From Allosphingosinicella sp042666435 (GTDB taxonomy: Bacteria > Pseudomonadota > Alphaproteobacteria > Sphingomonadales > Sphingomonadaceae): a stretch of 64,000 bases of DNA. Under the pieces are notes generated by a model. It worked only from the letters and a program-made list of their open reading frames with translations, made no database searches and had not been told where the DNA came from. The first letter of the stretch is position 1; every line of letters begins with the position of its first letter. The stretch lies in NCBI RefSeq assembly GCF_042666435.1, contig NZ_JBHTDC010000001.1:930001-994000 (forward strand), read 5' to 3'. Positions 50,175 through 59,015 of the stretch are shown one piece after another. The position numbers and the translations under genes are program-made.

Positions 50175-51653
50175 CTATTCCGCTACGGATAAAGCGTGCT
50201 TTCTGATCTTCCCCGCCGCGGTTCGGGGGAAGTCCGAGACATATTCGAAGCTTCTTGGCACCTTGTATGCGGCCAGGCGGGCGCGGCAGAAAGCATGAAG
50301 TTCCTCCGGCGTGGGCGTCGAACCGGACGTGGTGAGGATGAAGGCCCTGGCGACCTCCCCCCAGCGCGGATCGGGCGCCGGCACCACCGCGGCCTCGGCG
50401 ATGGCGGGATGAGCGGCGAGCACCTTCTCGACCTCGGCCGGATAGACGTTCTCGCCGCCCGAGATGAACATCTCCTTCCGGCGGCCGACGATATAATGGA
50501 GCCCATCGCCGTCGCGGCGGGCGAGATCGCCGGAGCGGAGCCAGCCGTCGGCGGTGAAGGCGGCGCGGGTCGCCGCTTCGTCTCCCCAATAGCCGGGCGT
50601 CACGCCGGGGCCCGAAAAGAGCAGATCGCCGACCTCGCCGTCGGCCACGTCGCGACCCTCTTCATCGACGATCCTGGCGTTGCACAATGTTCGCGCCCTG
50701 CCGACCGACCCGATCCGGTCCCACGCGTCGGCGGGATCGGCGAGAAAGGCCGTCGGCCCGGTCTCGGTCATCCCCATGCCGTTGCAGATGCGGACGCCGA
50801 GTGCGCGATAATGTTCGACCAGCGCATCGGGCAACGGCGCGCCGCCGCAGCCCCAGTGACGGACATGATCGAGCGGTGCTGCGGCGAAGCGCGGATGGTC
50901 GAGCAGCGCCTGGTAAACGGTCGGCACGGCAAAGAAGGTGTCCAGCCGCCGCCCTTCCAGCAGCCGCACCACCGGCTCCGCGTCGAAGACGCCGACGACG
51001 ATCACGCGCCCGCCCGCGATCAGGGTCGGCAGGCTGTGCAGGTTGATCCCGGCGGTATGAAACAAAGGCAGGAAATTGGCCGTCGCGTCGGTCGAGGTCA
51101 GGCCGATCGCCGAACCGATATTGACGTAATTCGCCATCGCCATGCGGAAATTGTAGATCACGCCCTTGGGCCGCCCGGTCGTGCCGGACGTGTAGATGAG
51201 ATACCAGATGTCCTCCGCCGGCCATTGGCCGCGCCATCGGCCGGCGGGGGCCCGCGCCACCAGGGCTTCATAATCGCGATCGAGGCCGATCGTGGGGAGC
51301 GCCAAAGCGTCGGCGGCCGCTTCGTCCTCCACGCCGGCGAAGAGGAGGGCGGGCGCGCAATCGTCGATGAGCTCGGCCAGTTCCGAAGGCGGCATCCGCC
51401 AGTTGAGCGGGACCAGGATCGCGCCCAGCTTGGCGCAGCCGAACAATATTTCGAAGAAGGCGATGCGATTGCGGCACAGGATGGCGACCCGGTCGCCCTC
51501 GCCCACCCCGCGCTCCGCCATCAGCGACGCCGCCTGCCCGGCGCGGCGATCGAGCTCCGCATAAGTGAGAAGGCGTCCGCTTTCCTCCAGCGCCACCTTG
51601 TCCGAGGAGAGTTCGCCGCGCCTGGCGATGAGGTCGGGGATGTCGGCCAGCAT
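50175..51653 (-). CDS. Fatty-acid/aryl-type acyl-CoA synthetase (AMP-forming)
   Basis: A 492-residue adenylate-forming ligase with YTSGTTGRPKGVIYNF (P-loop), GMGMTETGPTA (A5), GWLRSGDLARRDGDGLHYIVGRRKEMFISGGENVYPAEVE (A7-A8 and hinge), and the catalytic lysine in RTAAGKIRK. The substrate is not readable. The start overlaps the stop of the tetR gene by one base (TGATG), so regulator and ligase form one transcript. The divergent genes encode a hydrolase, TonB receptor and MFS carrier; together they look like uptake, ester cleavage and CoA activation of an organic acid. Confidence 0.92.
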   Translation of the reverse strand: MLADIPDLIARRGELSSDKVALEESGRLLTYAELDRRAGQAASLMAERGVGEGDRVAILCRNRIAFFEILFGCAKLGAILVPLNWRMPPSELAELIDDCAPALLFAGVEDEAAADALALPTIGLDRDYEALVARAPAGRWRGQWPAEDIWYLIYTSGTTGRPKGVIYNFRMAMANYVNIGSAIGLTSTDATANFLPLFHTAGINLHSLPTLIAGGRVIVVGVFDAEPVVRLLEGRRLDTFFAVPTVYQALLDHPRFAAAPLDHVRHWGCGGAPLPDALVEHYRALGVRICNGMGMTETGPTAFLADPADAWDRIGSVGRARTLCNARIVDEEGRDVADGEVGDLLFSGPGVTPGYWGDEAATRAAFTADGWLRSGDLARRDGDGLHYIVGRRKEMFISGGENVYPAEVEKVLAAHPAIAEAAVVPAPDPRWGEVARAFILTTSGSTPTPEELHAFCRARLAAYKVPRSFEYVSDFPRTAAGKIRKHALSVAE

Positions 51654-52267
51654 CAGCCGCGCTTCCTCAGGCCCTCCGACACCAGCCCGATGGCGATGTC
51701 GGCGATCTCGCCGGGCGACAAATCCTCCTCCCATATGCCGTAGCGCATGCCAAGGAAGACGCTCATTCCAATGAGGGCCCAGGCGCGCGGCTCATCCTCC
51801 CCGGCCACGATCTCGCCGCGCCGGGAGGCGGCCGCGAGGTTGCGGCGATAACCCTCGACGAAGGTCCGGTAATGTTCGCGATAGACGTCGTCGGCGACGA
51901 ACTGGGCCTCCTCGATGATCCGGTAGAGCTCGCGATGCTTGCGGACGAAGGCGATGAAGGATTCCAGGCCCATCCTCTCGGCGGCGATCCGGTCGGGCGC
52001 ATCCTTGACCGCTTCGGCGACATGGGCGCGTGTCGCGCGGCTCATGTCGCGGACGAGGGCGCGGAACACCTCCTCCTTGCTCTCGAAATAGGTGTAGAAG
52101 GTGCCGAGCGCGACGCCGGCGCGCTGGGTGATGCCGGTGATCGCGGCGTCGTGGTAGCCGCGCTCGCCGAATTCGAGCGCCGCCGCTTCCAGGACGCGGC
52201 GCAAGGTCTTGCGGCCGCGTTCGGTGCGCGGTGTCTTGTCGGCCGCGGCCAGCCTCAACTCCGACAT
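51653..52267 (-). CDS. TetR-family transcriptional regulator
   Basis: A 204-residue regulator with the TetR helix-turn-helix at about residues 20-66: RGRKTLRRVLEAAALEFGERGYHDAAITGITQRAGVALGTFYTYFESKEEVFRAL. The ligand-binding C-terminal part is unlike any I recognise by ligand, though it resembles acyl-CoA-responsive members. It overlaps the acyl-CoA synthetase start and is divergent from the hydrolase-receptor-transporter genes. Two repeated boxes between them are candidate operators. Confidence 0.93.
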   Translation of the reverse strand: MSELRLAAADKTPRTERGRKTLRRVLEAAALEFGERGYHDAAITGITQRAGVALGTFYTYFESKEEVFRALVRDMSRATRAHVAEAVKDAPDRIAAERMGLESFIAFVRKHRELYRIIEEAQFVADDVYREHYRTFVEGYRRNLAAASRRGEIVAGEDEPRAWALIGMSVFLGMRYGIWEEDLSPGEIADIAIGLVSEGLRKRG

Positions 52268-52288
52268 GATTCCTCCCCTCCGGAGAAC

Positions 52289-52343
52289 TTGAACCGAGTT
52301 TCACCTTTCCGCAAGCACCCCGGTAACTTGAACATTGACTCAA
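52289..52343. promoter_or_regulatory. Two candidate TetR operator boxes in the divergent promoter region
   Basis: TTGAACCGAGTTTCAC (52289-52304) and TTGAACATTGACTCAA (52328-52343) share the pattern TTGA-N8-TCA. Each is preceded by AAC, giving an exact nine-base direct repeat AACTTGAAC at 52286 and 52325, 39 bases apart. Position between tetR and the divergent hydrolase gene supports autoregulation and control of both operons. Not experimentally known. Confidence 0.55.
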
Positions 52344-52410
52344 CTTTCAGCTCATGGCATTCAGCAGGGAGGTAAGCCTCCACGATAGAGTGCGCCTGGG
52401 AGGGGTTTCG

Positions 52411-53247
52411 TTGCCGCATTACACCGCATTGGATGGCGCTCGCATCGCCTATGACGACATGGGCGAGGGACGGCCCTTGCTGCTGCTCCACGGGCTGATG
52501 GCGCATCGCGGCTTTTTCGAGGCCCAGCGCGACCTTGCCGGCCAGTTTCGCCTGATCGGCATCGATCTTCGTGGACACGGCGAATCGCGAGAGGCCGGCG
52601 AGGCTCCGACGGTGGATCGAATCGCCGCGGACGTAAGAGGGGTGGTCGAAGCGCTCGACCTGCGGGACGCGATCGGAATCGGCTGGTCGCTTGGCGCCTC
52701 GGTGCTCTGGCGGATGCTCGACGGGCCCGCTTCGGCCCGCTTCGCGGGCGCCGTCGTCGTCGACATGACGCCGCGGGTGATGAACGACGGCGACTGGCGG
52801 CTCGGCCTTTCCGCCGAGGCGTGCGAGGCCCGGCGGCGGGCGATCGAGGAGGATTTCCACAGCTTCGCGACCCAGGCCGGCGAGGCGATCTTCGCGCCCC
52901 GCGAGGGTGCCGAATTCGACGCCCGGGCACGCTGGGCCGGGGAGGAATTCGCCAGGAACGACCCGGCGGCGATCAGCGCCTTGTGGCGTTCGCTGATGGC
53001 CCAGGATTTCCGGCCGACGCTCGGCCGCATCGACCAGCCGACCCTGATCGCGCACGGGGCCCACAGCCATCTTTATGGATCGGACACCGCCGATTTCCTC
53101 GGCGCCGCCATTCCCCGTTCGAAGATCGTGCAATTCGACCAATCGGGCCACAGCCCGCACATCGAGCAACCCGAGCTTTTCAACCGCGCCCTGCGCGATT
53201 TCGCGGCCAGCCTTCCGCGCGTCCGCAGCAATTCGATGACAGCATAA
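52411..53247 (+). CDS. Alpha/beta hydrolase
   Basis: A 278-residue alpha/beta hydrolase: LLLLHGLMAHRGFF (oxyanion HG), IDLRGHGES, nucleophile elbow GWSLGAS, and catalytic His in FDQSGHSPHIEQPE. It probably cleaves a small ester. I chose the TTG at 52411 because GGGAGGGG stands five bases upstream and family members begin near LPHYTALDGARIAYDDMG. An in-frame ATG at 52354 lacks a ribosome-binding site and would overlap the operator zone. The TonB receptor gene follows 13 bases later. Confidence 0.85.
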   Translation: MPHYTALDGARIAYDDMGEGRPLLLLHGLMAHRGFFEAQRDLAGQFRLIGIDLRGHGESREAGEAPTVDRIAADVRGVVEALDLRDAIGIGWSLGASVLWRMLDGPASARFAGAVVVDMTPRVMNDGDWRLGLSAEACEARRRAIEEDFHSFATQAGEAIFAPREGAEFDARARWAGEEFARNDPAAISALWRSLMAQDFRPTLGRIDQPTLIAHGAHSHLYGSDTADFLGAAIPRSKIVQFDQSGHSPHIEQPELFNRALRDFAASLPRVRSNSMTA

Positions 53248-53260
53248 CAGGAGGATCACC

Positions 53261-55615
53261 ATGGCTCGCAAGACGAAACTGCTCACCGCCCTCGGCATCG
53301 GCACCGCTTTCGCGGCTCTTGCCGGTCCCGCTTTCGCCCAGGACGCCGTGGCCACGCAGGAGGCGGGCGACGAATTGGTCTCCGCCGAGGAAGTGACCGA
53401 GACGACCGGCGACATCGTCGTGACGGCGCGGCGGCGCGAGGAGAATCTGCGCGACGTCCCGATCGCCGTCACCGCTTATTCGGGCGAGGCGCTCGAGGCG
53501 CAGGGCGCGATGGACATCACCGACATCGCCGACACCACGCCCAACGTCACGCTCGAAGCCTCGCGCGGCACCAATTCAACGCTCACCGCCTTCATCCGCG
53601 GCGTCGGCCAGCAGGATCCGGTCGCCGGTTTCGAGGCCGGCGTCGGCATCTATCTCGACGACGTCTATCTCAACCGGCCGCAGGCGGCGCTTCTCGACAT
53701 TTACGAGGTCGAGCGGATCGAAATCCTGCGCGGGCCGCAAGGCACGCTCTACGGCCGCAACACGATCGGCGGCGCGGTCAAATATGTGACCAAGGGTCTG
53801 CCCGACGAACCGAGTTTCCGCGTCCGCGCCACGGTCGGCACCTACGATCAGGCCGACCTCGTTATCGGCGCCGCCGGGCCGCTCAGCGACAATGTCCGCG
53901 TCGGGGCAACTTTCGCGCGGCTCAGCCGCGGCGGCTTCGGCGACAATCTCACCACCGGCCTCGAAAACTACAATCGCGACATCTGGGCCGGCCGCGTCGC
54001 CGCCGAGATCGACGCCGGCGACGCCATCTCGTTCCGGGTCTCGGGCGACTATACCGAGGACCGGAGCGATCCGCGCGGCGGCCACCGGCTGATTCCGGGG
54101 CTGATCTCGGGAACGCCCGTGCTGGACGACGTATTCGATTCGCGCGGCGGGCTGCTCGATCCCAAGCAGAAGGTGAAAGCCGGCGGCGTCAACTTCCACG
54201 CCGACTTCGAGATGACCGACCACCTGACGCTCCGCAGCATCTCCGCCTATCGCGCCGACGAAAGCGGCTCGCCGATCGATTTCGACTCGCTCCCCGCGGT
54301 CGATGTGGACGTTCCCGCCGTCTACAAGAACGACCAGATTTCGCAGGAAGTCCAGCTCGTCTACGACGACGGGACGCTGGCCGGGCTGTTCGGGGCCTAT
54401 TTCCTCGATGCCAATGCCGAAACCAACTTCGACGTCCGCCTTCCCGGCACGGTGACCGCGCTCACCTTCGGCGACGTCGATACCGAGACCTTCGCCATCT
54501 TCGCCGACGCCACCTACGACCTCAGCGACCAGTTCAGCGTCTCGCTCGGCGGCCGTTACACCTGGGACCAGCGGACATCGGACGTTCTCCGCCAGGTGTT
54601 CATCGGCGGTGGCTCTCCCTTCTTCGGCGGCGGCGGAACCCTGATCGCGCTCCAGTCCGATTTCACCGGGACCGCCAATTTCGAGGAATTCACGCCGCGC
54701 GCCTCGGTCAGCTTCAAGCCGACGCCGGACCACAATATCTACGCAAGCTATTCCAAGGGCTTCAAGGGCGGAGGTTTCGACCCGCGCGGGGTCAGCACCG
54801 CCGCGCCGGACCTCGACGGTGACGGCGTTCGTGAGCCCGACGAGATTTACGACTTCATGTCGTTCGAGCCGGAGACGGTGGACAGCTACGAGATCGGCTG
54901 GAAGGCGTCGCTGCTCGACCGCCGCGTCAACTTCAGCCTCGCCGCCTTCCACGCCGATTATACCAACGTGCAGGTGCCGGGATCGGTCGGCGTCGTCCTC
55001 AATGGCCAGCAGACCTTCATCGGCGTCACCACCAACGCCGGCGCGGCGCGTTTCCAGGGCATCGAGTTCGAAGGCAATGCCCGCGTCGCCGAGGATTTCG
55101 GAACACCCGGCGACTCGTTCAACTTCGCCTGGTCGCTCGGCTACATCAACGCGGACTACAAGAAGTTCATCGACGCGCGCGGCATCGACGTGGCCGACCG
55201 CCGCAACATCCAGAACACGCCCAAATGGACGGCGAGCGGCACCATCAACTACGGAACGCCGGTCGGGGGCGGTATGCTGAACCTCATCAGCACCCTCTCC
55301 TACCGGAGCAAGGTCGGCCAGTTCGAAGTCCCGACGGCGATGCTCGACCAGCCGGGCTTCGCCTTGTGGGACGCCAGCATCGTCTGGCGGGCGGATAACG
55401 ACAAATGGTCGATCGGCCTCCATGGCAAGAACCTGACCGACAAGGAATATATCGTCTCGGGCTATAACTTCCTGCGGCAGAATCCGGACACCGGCGCGTT
55501 CATCCTGCCCGACGGGACGCCGGGCCTCAGCCCGACTTTGGGTGGCGAAGGCGTGCTGACGGCCTATTACGGCAACCCGCGGCAGGTGTATCTGACCGTC
55601 GGCTTGAACTTCTAA
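53261..55615 (+). CDS. TonB-dependent outer-membrane receptor
   Basis: A 784-residue receptor: signal peptide at residues 1-26 (AGPAFA), TonB box region GDIVVTARRREENLRDVPIAVTAYS, and a plug domain (about 60-175) with RGVGQQDPVAG and ILRGPQGTLYGRNTIGGAVKYVTK. A 22-strand-type barrel follows, ending YLTVGLNF with the terminal Phe. AGGAGG precedes the ATG. Sphingomonad receptors of this class often import plant or xenobiotic compounds; the substrate here is unknown. Part of the hydrolase-receptor-carrier operon. Confidence 0.95.
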   Translation: MARKTKLLTALGIGTAFAALAGPAFAQDAVATQEAGDELVSAEEVTETTGDIVVTARRREENLRDVPIAVTAYSGEALEAQGAMDITDIADTTPNVTLEASRGTNSTLTAFIRGVGQQDPVAGFEAGVGIYLDDVYLNRPQAALLDIYEVERIEILRGPQGTLYGRNTIGGAVKYVTKGLPDEPSFRVRATVGTYDQADLVIGAAGPLSDNVRVGATFARLSRGGFGDNLTTGLENYNRDIWAGRVAAEIDAGDAISFRVSGDYTEDRSDPRGGHRLIPGLISGTPVLDDVFDSRGGLLDPKQKVKAGGVNFHADFEMTDHLTLRSISAYRADESGSPIDFDSLPAVDVDVPAVYKNDQISQEVQLVYDDGTLAGLFGAYFLDANAETNFDVRLPGTVTALTFGDVDTETFAIFADATYDLSDQFSVSLGGRYTWDQRTSDVLRQVFIGGGSPFFGGGGTLIALQSDFTGTANFEEFTPRASVSFKPTPDHNIYASYSKGFKGGGFDPRGVSTAAPDLDGDGVREPDEIYDFMSFEPETVDSYEIGWKASLLDRRVNFSLAAFHADYTNVQVPGSVGVVLNGQQTFIGVTTNAGAARFQGIEFEGNARVAEDFGTPGDSFNFAWSLGYINADYKKFIDARGIDVADRRNIQNTPKWTASGTINYGTPVGGGMLNLISTLSYRSKVGQFEVPTAMLDQPGFALWDASIVWRADNDKWSIGLHGKNLTDKEYIVSGYNFLRQNPDTGAFILPDGTPGLSPTLGGEGVLTAYYGNPRQVYLTVGLNF

Positions 55616-55625
55616 GGGGAAAAAC

Positions 55626-56900
55626 ATGGCGGGGAGCAGGGACGTGGCGGGAACGAGCGGGCGCCGCGTGCTCGCCATCCTGCTCCTCGCCTATATCTTC
55701 AACTTCATCGACCGCCAGATCATCGGCGTGCTCGCCGTGCCGATCAAGGCCGAGCTCGGCCTTTCCGATGGGCAGCTCGGTCTGATGGGCGGGATTGCGT
55801 TCGCGCTTTTCTACAGCGGACTCGCCGTGCCCATCGCCTGGCTCGCCGACCGCCGCAGCCGGGTCAACATCATCGCCTGCTCGGTCGCTTTGTGGAGCGC
55901 GTTCACCGCCGCCTGCGGCTTCGCGCAGAATTTCTGGCACCTGTTCCTCGCGCGGATGGGGGTCGGCATCGGCGAGGCGGGCGGCGTCGCGCCCTCTTAC
56001 GCGCTCATCTCGGATTTCTACCCCAAAGAGCGGCGCGCGCGGGCGCTGGCACTCTTCTCGCTCGGCATTCCCATCGGCTCGGCGCTCGGCGTTTTCTTCG
56101 GCGGCTGGATCGCCAGCAATCTCGACTGGCGCTCGGCCTTCATCATCGTCGGCGTCGCGGGGCTGCCGGCCGCCTTGCTGGTCAAGCTCTGCATCCCCGA
56201 GCCGGTACGCGGCGGATTCGACACGGCCGACGGCCAGCCGAGCGAGCCCGCGCCGCCGTTTCCCGTCGTGGCGGCAAGACTCACATCGACGCCGAGCTTC
56301 TGGCTCCTCTCCTTCGGCGCGGCGTCGGGTTCGATCCTCGGCTACGGCCTCATCTTCTGGCTGCCGAGCTTCTTCAGCCGCAGCTACGGGCTTTCGCTTA
56401 CCGAGGTTGGCTGGTTCTACGGTTCGATCGTGCTGGTCGGCGGCATGGCCGGAACGTGGCTCGGCGGCTGGTTCGCCGACCGGACGGGCCCCGCCAATCC
56501 CGGCGCTTATGCGCGCATTCCGGCGATCTGCTTCCTGATCGCCGCCCCGATCTTCGCCGCGGGCCTGTTCGCGCCGTCGCTGGCGGTCGGCTGGGTGCTG
56601 TTCGCGATAGGGCAGATGCTGGCGCTCGCCTGGCTCGGCCCGATCATCGCCGCCGTGCAGCATATCGTCCCGCCCAACATGCGCGCCACCGCGTCGGCGA
56701 GCTTCCTGTTCATCAACAACCTGATCGGGATCGGCTTCGGCATCTTCTTCCTCGGCTTCATGTCCGACGCCATGAACGCGACCTATGGCGACGACGCGCT
56801 CAAATATTCGATCCTCTACGGGCTCGGCTTCTACCTCTTGAGCTCCGCCCTCTATTTCCTCGCCGCCCGCCGCCTGAAGCGGGATTGGCACGAAGGCTGA
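55626..56900 (+). CDS. MFS transporter, spinster-like
   Basis: A 424-residue carrier with 12 predicted TM helices. FNFIDRQIIGVLAVPIKAELGLSD is the spinster-type opening, WLADRRSRVNI the loop 2-3 motif, and MGVGIGEAGGVAPSYALISDFYPKERRARAL the helix 4-5 signature. It probably moves the compound taken up by the TonB receptor across the inner membrane. AAGGGGAAAAAC precedes the ATG. It converges with the hybrid kinase gene with one base between stops. Confidence 0.94.
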   Translation: MAGSRDVAGTSGRRVLAILLLAYIFNFIDRQIIGVLAVPIKAELGLSDGQLGLMGGIAFALFYSGLAVPIAWLADRRSRVNIIACSVALWSAFTAACGFAQNFWHLFLARMGVGIGEAGGVAPSYALISDFYPKERRARALALFSLGIPIGSALGVFFGGWIASNLDWRSAFIIVGVAGLPAALLVKLCIPEPVRGGFDTADGQPSEPAPPFPVVAARLTSTPSFWLLSFGAASGSILGYGLIFWLPSFFSRSYGLSLTEVGWFYGSIVLVGGMAGTWLGGWFADRTGPANPGAYARIPAICFLIAAPIFAAGLFAPSLAVGWVLFAIGQMLALAWLGPIIAAVQHIVPPNMRATASASFLFINNLIGIGFGIFFLGFMSDAMNATYGDDALKYSILYGLGFYLLSSALYFLAARRLKRDWHEG

Positions 56901-56901
56901 T

Positions 56902-59007
56902 TTATTCCGCGGCCGAGGCGCAAGGGCGGCGGAAGAGACCATTGATCGCCTGATTCATCTGCTCGGGCGTGAACGGCTTGTTCAACACGGGTACGTTCTC
57001 GGGCCGTCGGGCGATGGACTGGGCGTCGGCATAGCCAGTGACGATGATGCCGGGCAAACCGGGCCGCAGCTTGCGCGCGCCCTCGACCACGTCGATCCCC
57101 GAGACCAGGGGCATCGCATAATCGCAGATGATGAGGTCGAACGCGTCCGGGTCGTCGCCGAGCAGAGCGAGCAGCTCCGGGCCGTCCGACGCCTCGGTGA
57201 CCTTGTGCCCGAGATCGCCGAGAATTCCCGCCGTCGCCATACGCACCCCATTATGGTCGTCGACGAGGAGGATGTTGAGCGAGCGCGCCTGCCCGTCGCG
57301 CGGGGCAATTTCCGGCGCGGTCGCCGGGGCGGCCGCGTCCTTCGAGCTTTCGGGCGCGCGCGGCAGCCAGATTTCCACGCGCGTGCCCCCGCCGACTTCG
57401 CTTTCGATGTCGATCGCCCCGCCCGATTGCTTGGCGAAACCATAGACCATGGAAAGCCCCAGGCCGGTGCCCTTGCCGATATCCTTGGTGGTGAAGAAGG
57501 GCTCGAGCACCTGCTCCATTATTTCGGGCGCGATTCCGCAGCCGGTATCGGTGACCGCGATCAACACATAATCGCCGGCGGGAATGCCGAGATCGTTGTC
57601 CATGCTGACCAGCCGGTTTTCCCCGGCAACGCAGATCTCGCCCCCCTCGGGCATCGCGTCGCGGGCATTGATGATGAGGTTCATCAGCGCGAGCTCGAGC
57701 TGGGCCTCGTCCGCATAGGCGCACCACAAGTCGTCCCCAGTCCGCCAGTCCAGCCGTACGAGGCCGCCCAAGGTGTGCGCCAGAAGGTCGCTGACCGTCT
57801 CCGACAATTTGCCGATGTCGATGCGGGCGGGTTCGAGCTGCTGACGGCGCGCGAAGGCGAGCAGCCGCCTTACCAGTTCCGATCCCTGCTCGGCGGCGTG
57901 ACGGGTCATCGCCAGGATCTTGCGCTGCTCCCCGTCGAGCGCGACGCGGCGCTCGATCAGGCCGAGCCCGCCCAGGACGGCGGCAAGAAGGTTGTTGAAA
58001 TCGTGCGCGATGCCGCCGGTCAGCTTGCCGATCGCGTCCATCTTGCGCGCCTGGACGAGCTGGCTCTCCAGGTCGCGGCGGTCGGTGACGTCGAGCAAGG
58101 TGCCGGCGAATTCAGTCGGCGCGCCATGGGCGTCGCGGAGCAGAACCGCCTGGTCGAGGAAATGCTTGTACTGGCCATCGGCGCATTTCCAGCGATATTC
58201 GAGAGCCATGGACCCGGTCGTGGATCGCGCTTCCAGCGCCGCCACGACGCGCGCCCGATCGTTTTCGTGCAGCCGCTCGATCCACAGGTCCGGCTGGGCC
58301 TTGAGCGCCTCGAATTCAAACCCCGTCACCGCCGCGAAATTGCCGCTGACGAACCGCGGGATGCGCGGATTGGCGCCGAACGGCTCCAGATAGAGGATGA
58401 TCGGCAGCGACCGGATGATGGCCGCCTCGCGCTGCTCGACGAGGCGCAGCTCCTGCTCGGCGCGCAGCCGCTCGGCATTGGCGCGGAGGTTGGCGTCGAG
58501 GAGCGCCTGTTCCTGCCTGGCCTTGCGCTGAATCTCGCGCGTCATCACGAACAGGTCGACGAACACCGCCACCTTGGACTGGAGGACGATCGGCTCGACC
58601 GGCTTGAACACATAATCCACCGCGCCCATCGAATAGCCGCGGATGAGGTGCTCGGTCTCCTTGTTGACCGCTGACAGGAAGACGATCGGAATGCGCTTGG
58701 TCTGCTCGCGCGAACGGATGATCTGGGCGGTCTCGTAGCCGTCCATGCCCGGCATATAGACATCGAGCAGGATCACTGCGAACTCGCCTTTGAGCAGCTG
58801 CCGCAGCGCCTCCTCACCCGATGAAGCGACGACGACGTCGGCGACGTCCTCCAGCACGGTGCGGATGGCGAGCAGGTTGCGCTCGTCGTCGTCGACGACC
58901 AGCACCCGCGCGCGCGGCAGCGGCTTGGCCTCCAGCGGAACCTCGCGCAGGGCCTCCGCGTCGATGGCGGAGGACGCCTTCGCGCCTCTCCGGACGGGTC
59001 GCGCCAT
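56902..59007 (-). CDS. Hybrid histidine kinase, REC-PAS-HisKA-HATPase-REC
   Basis: A 701-residue soluble protein. The N-terminal receiver (about 33-150) has phospho-acceptor D82 in LLDVYMPGMDG and YVFKPVEP. A coiled linker leads to a PAS/PAC domain (about 205-320: EYRWKCADGQYKHFLDQAVLL). The kinase core has GGIAHDFNNLLA with His near 335, N-box NLIINARDAMPEGG, and G-boxes DTGCGIAPE near 487 and GKGTGLGLSM. A C-terminal receiver has Asp near 629 in ICDYAMPLVSG. No TM helix, so it receives its signal through another protein. AAGGGTG stands before the ATG, 8 bases after the upstream kinase gene; the two are one operon. Confidence 0.92.
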   Translation of the reverse strand: MARPVRRGAKASSAIDAEALREVPLEAKPLPRARVLVVDDDERNLLAIRTVLEDVADVVVASSGEEALRQLLKGEFAVILLDVYMPGMDGYETAQIIRSREQTKRIPIVFLSAVNKETEHLIRGYSMGAVDYVFKPVEPIVLQSKVAVFVDLFVMTREIQRKARQEQALLDANLRANAERLRAEQELRLVEQREAAIIRSLPIILYLEPFGANPRIPRFVSGNFAAVTGFEFEALKAQPDLWIERLHENDRARVVAALEARSTTGSMALEYRWKCADGQYKHFLDQAVLLRDAHGAPTEFAGTLLDVTDRRDLESQLVQARKMDAIGKLTGGIAHDFNNLLAAVLGGLGLIERRVALDGEQRKILAMTRHAAEQGSELVRRLLAFARRQQLEPARIDIGKLSETVSDLLAHTLGGLVRLDWRTGDDLWCAYADEAQLELALMNLIINARDAMPEGGEICVAGENRLVSMDNDLGIPAGDYVLIAVTDTGCGIAPEIMEQVLEPFFTTKDIGKGTGLGLSMVYGFAKQSGGAIDIESEVGGGTRVEIWLPRAPESSKDAAAPATAPEIAPRDGQARSLNILLVDDHNGVRMATAGILGDLGHKVTEASDGPELLALLGDDPDAFDLIICDYAMPLVSGIDVVEGARKLRPGLPGIIVTGYADAQSIARRPENVPVLNKPFTPEQMNQAINGLFRRPCASAAE

Positions 59008-59015
59008 CGTCACCC

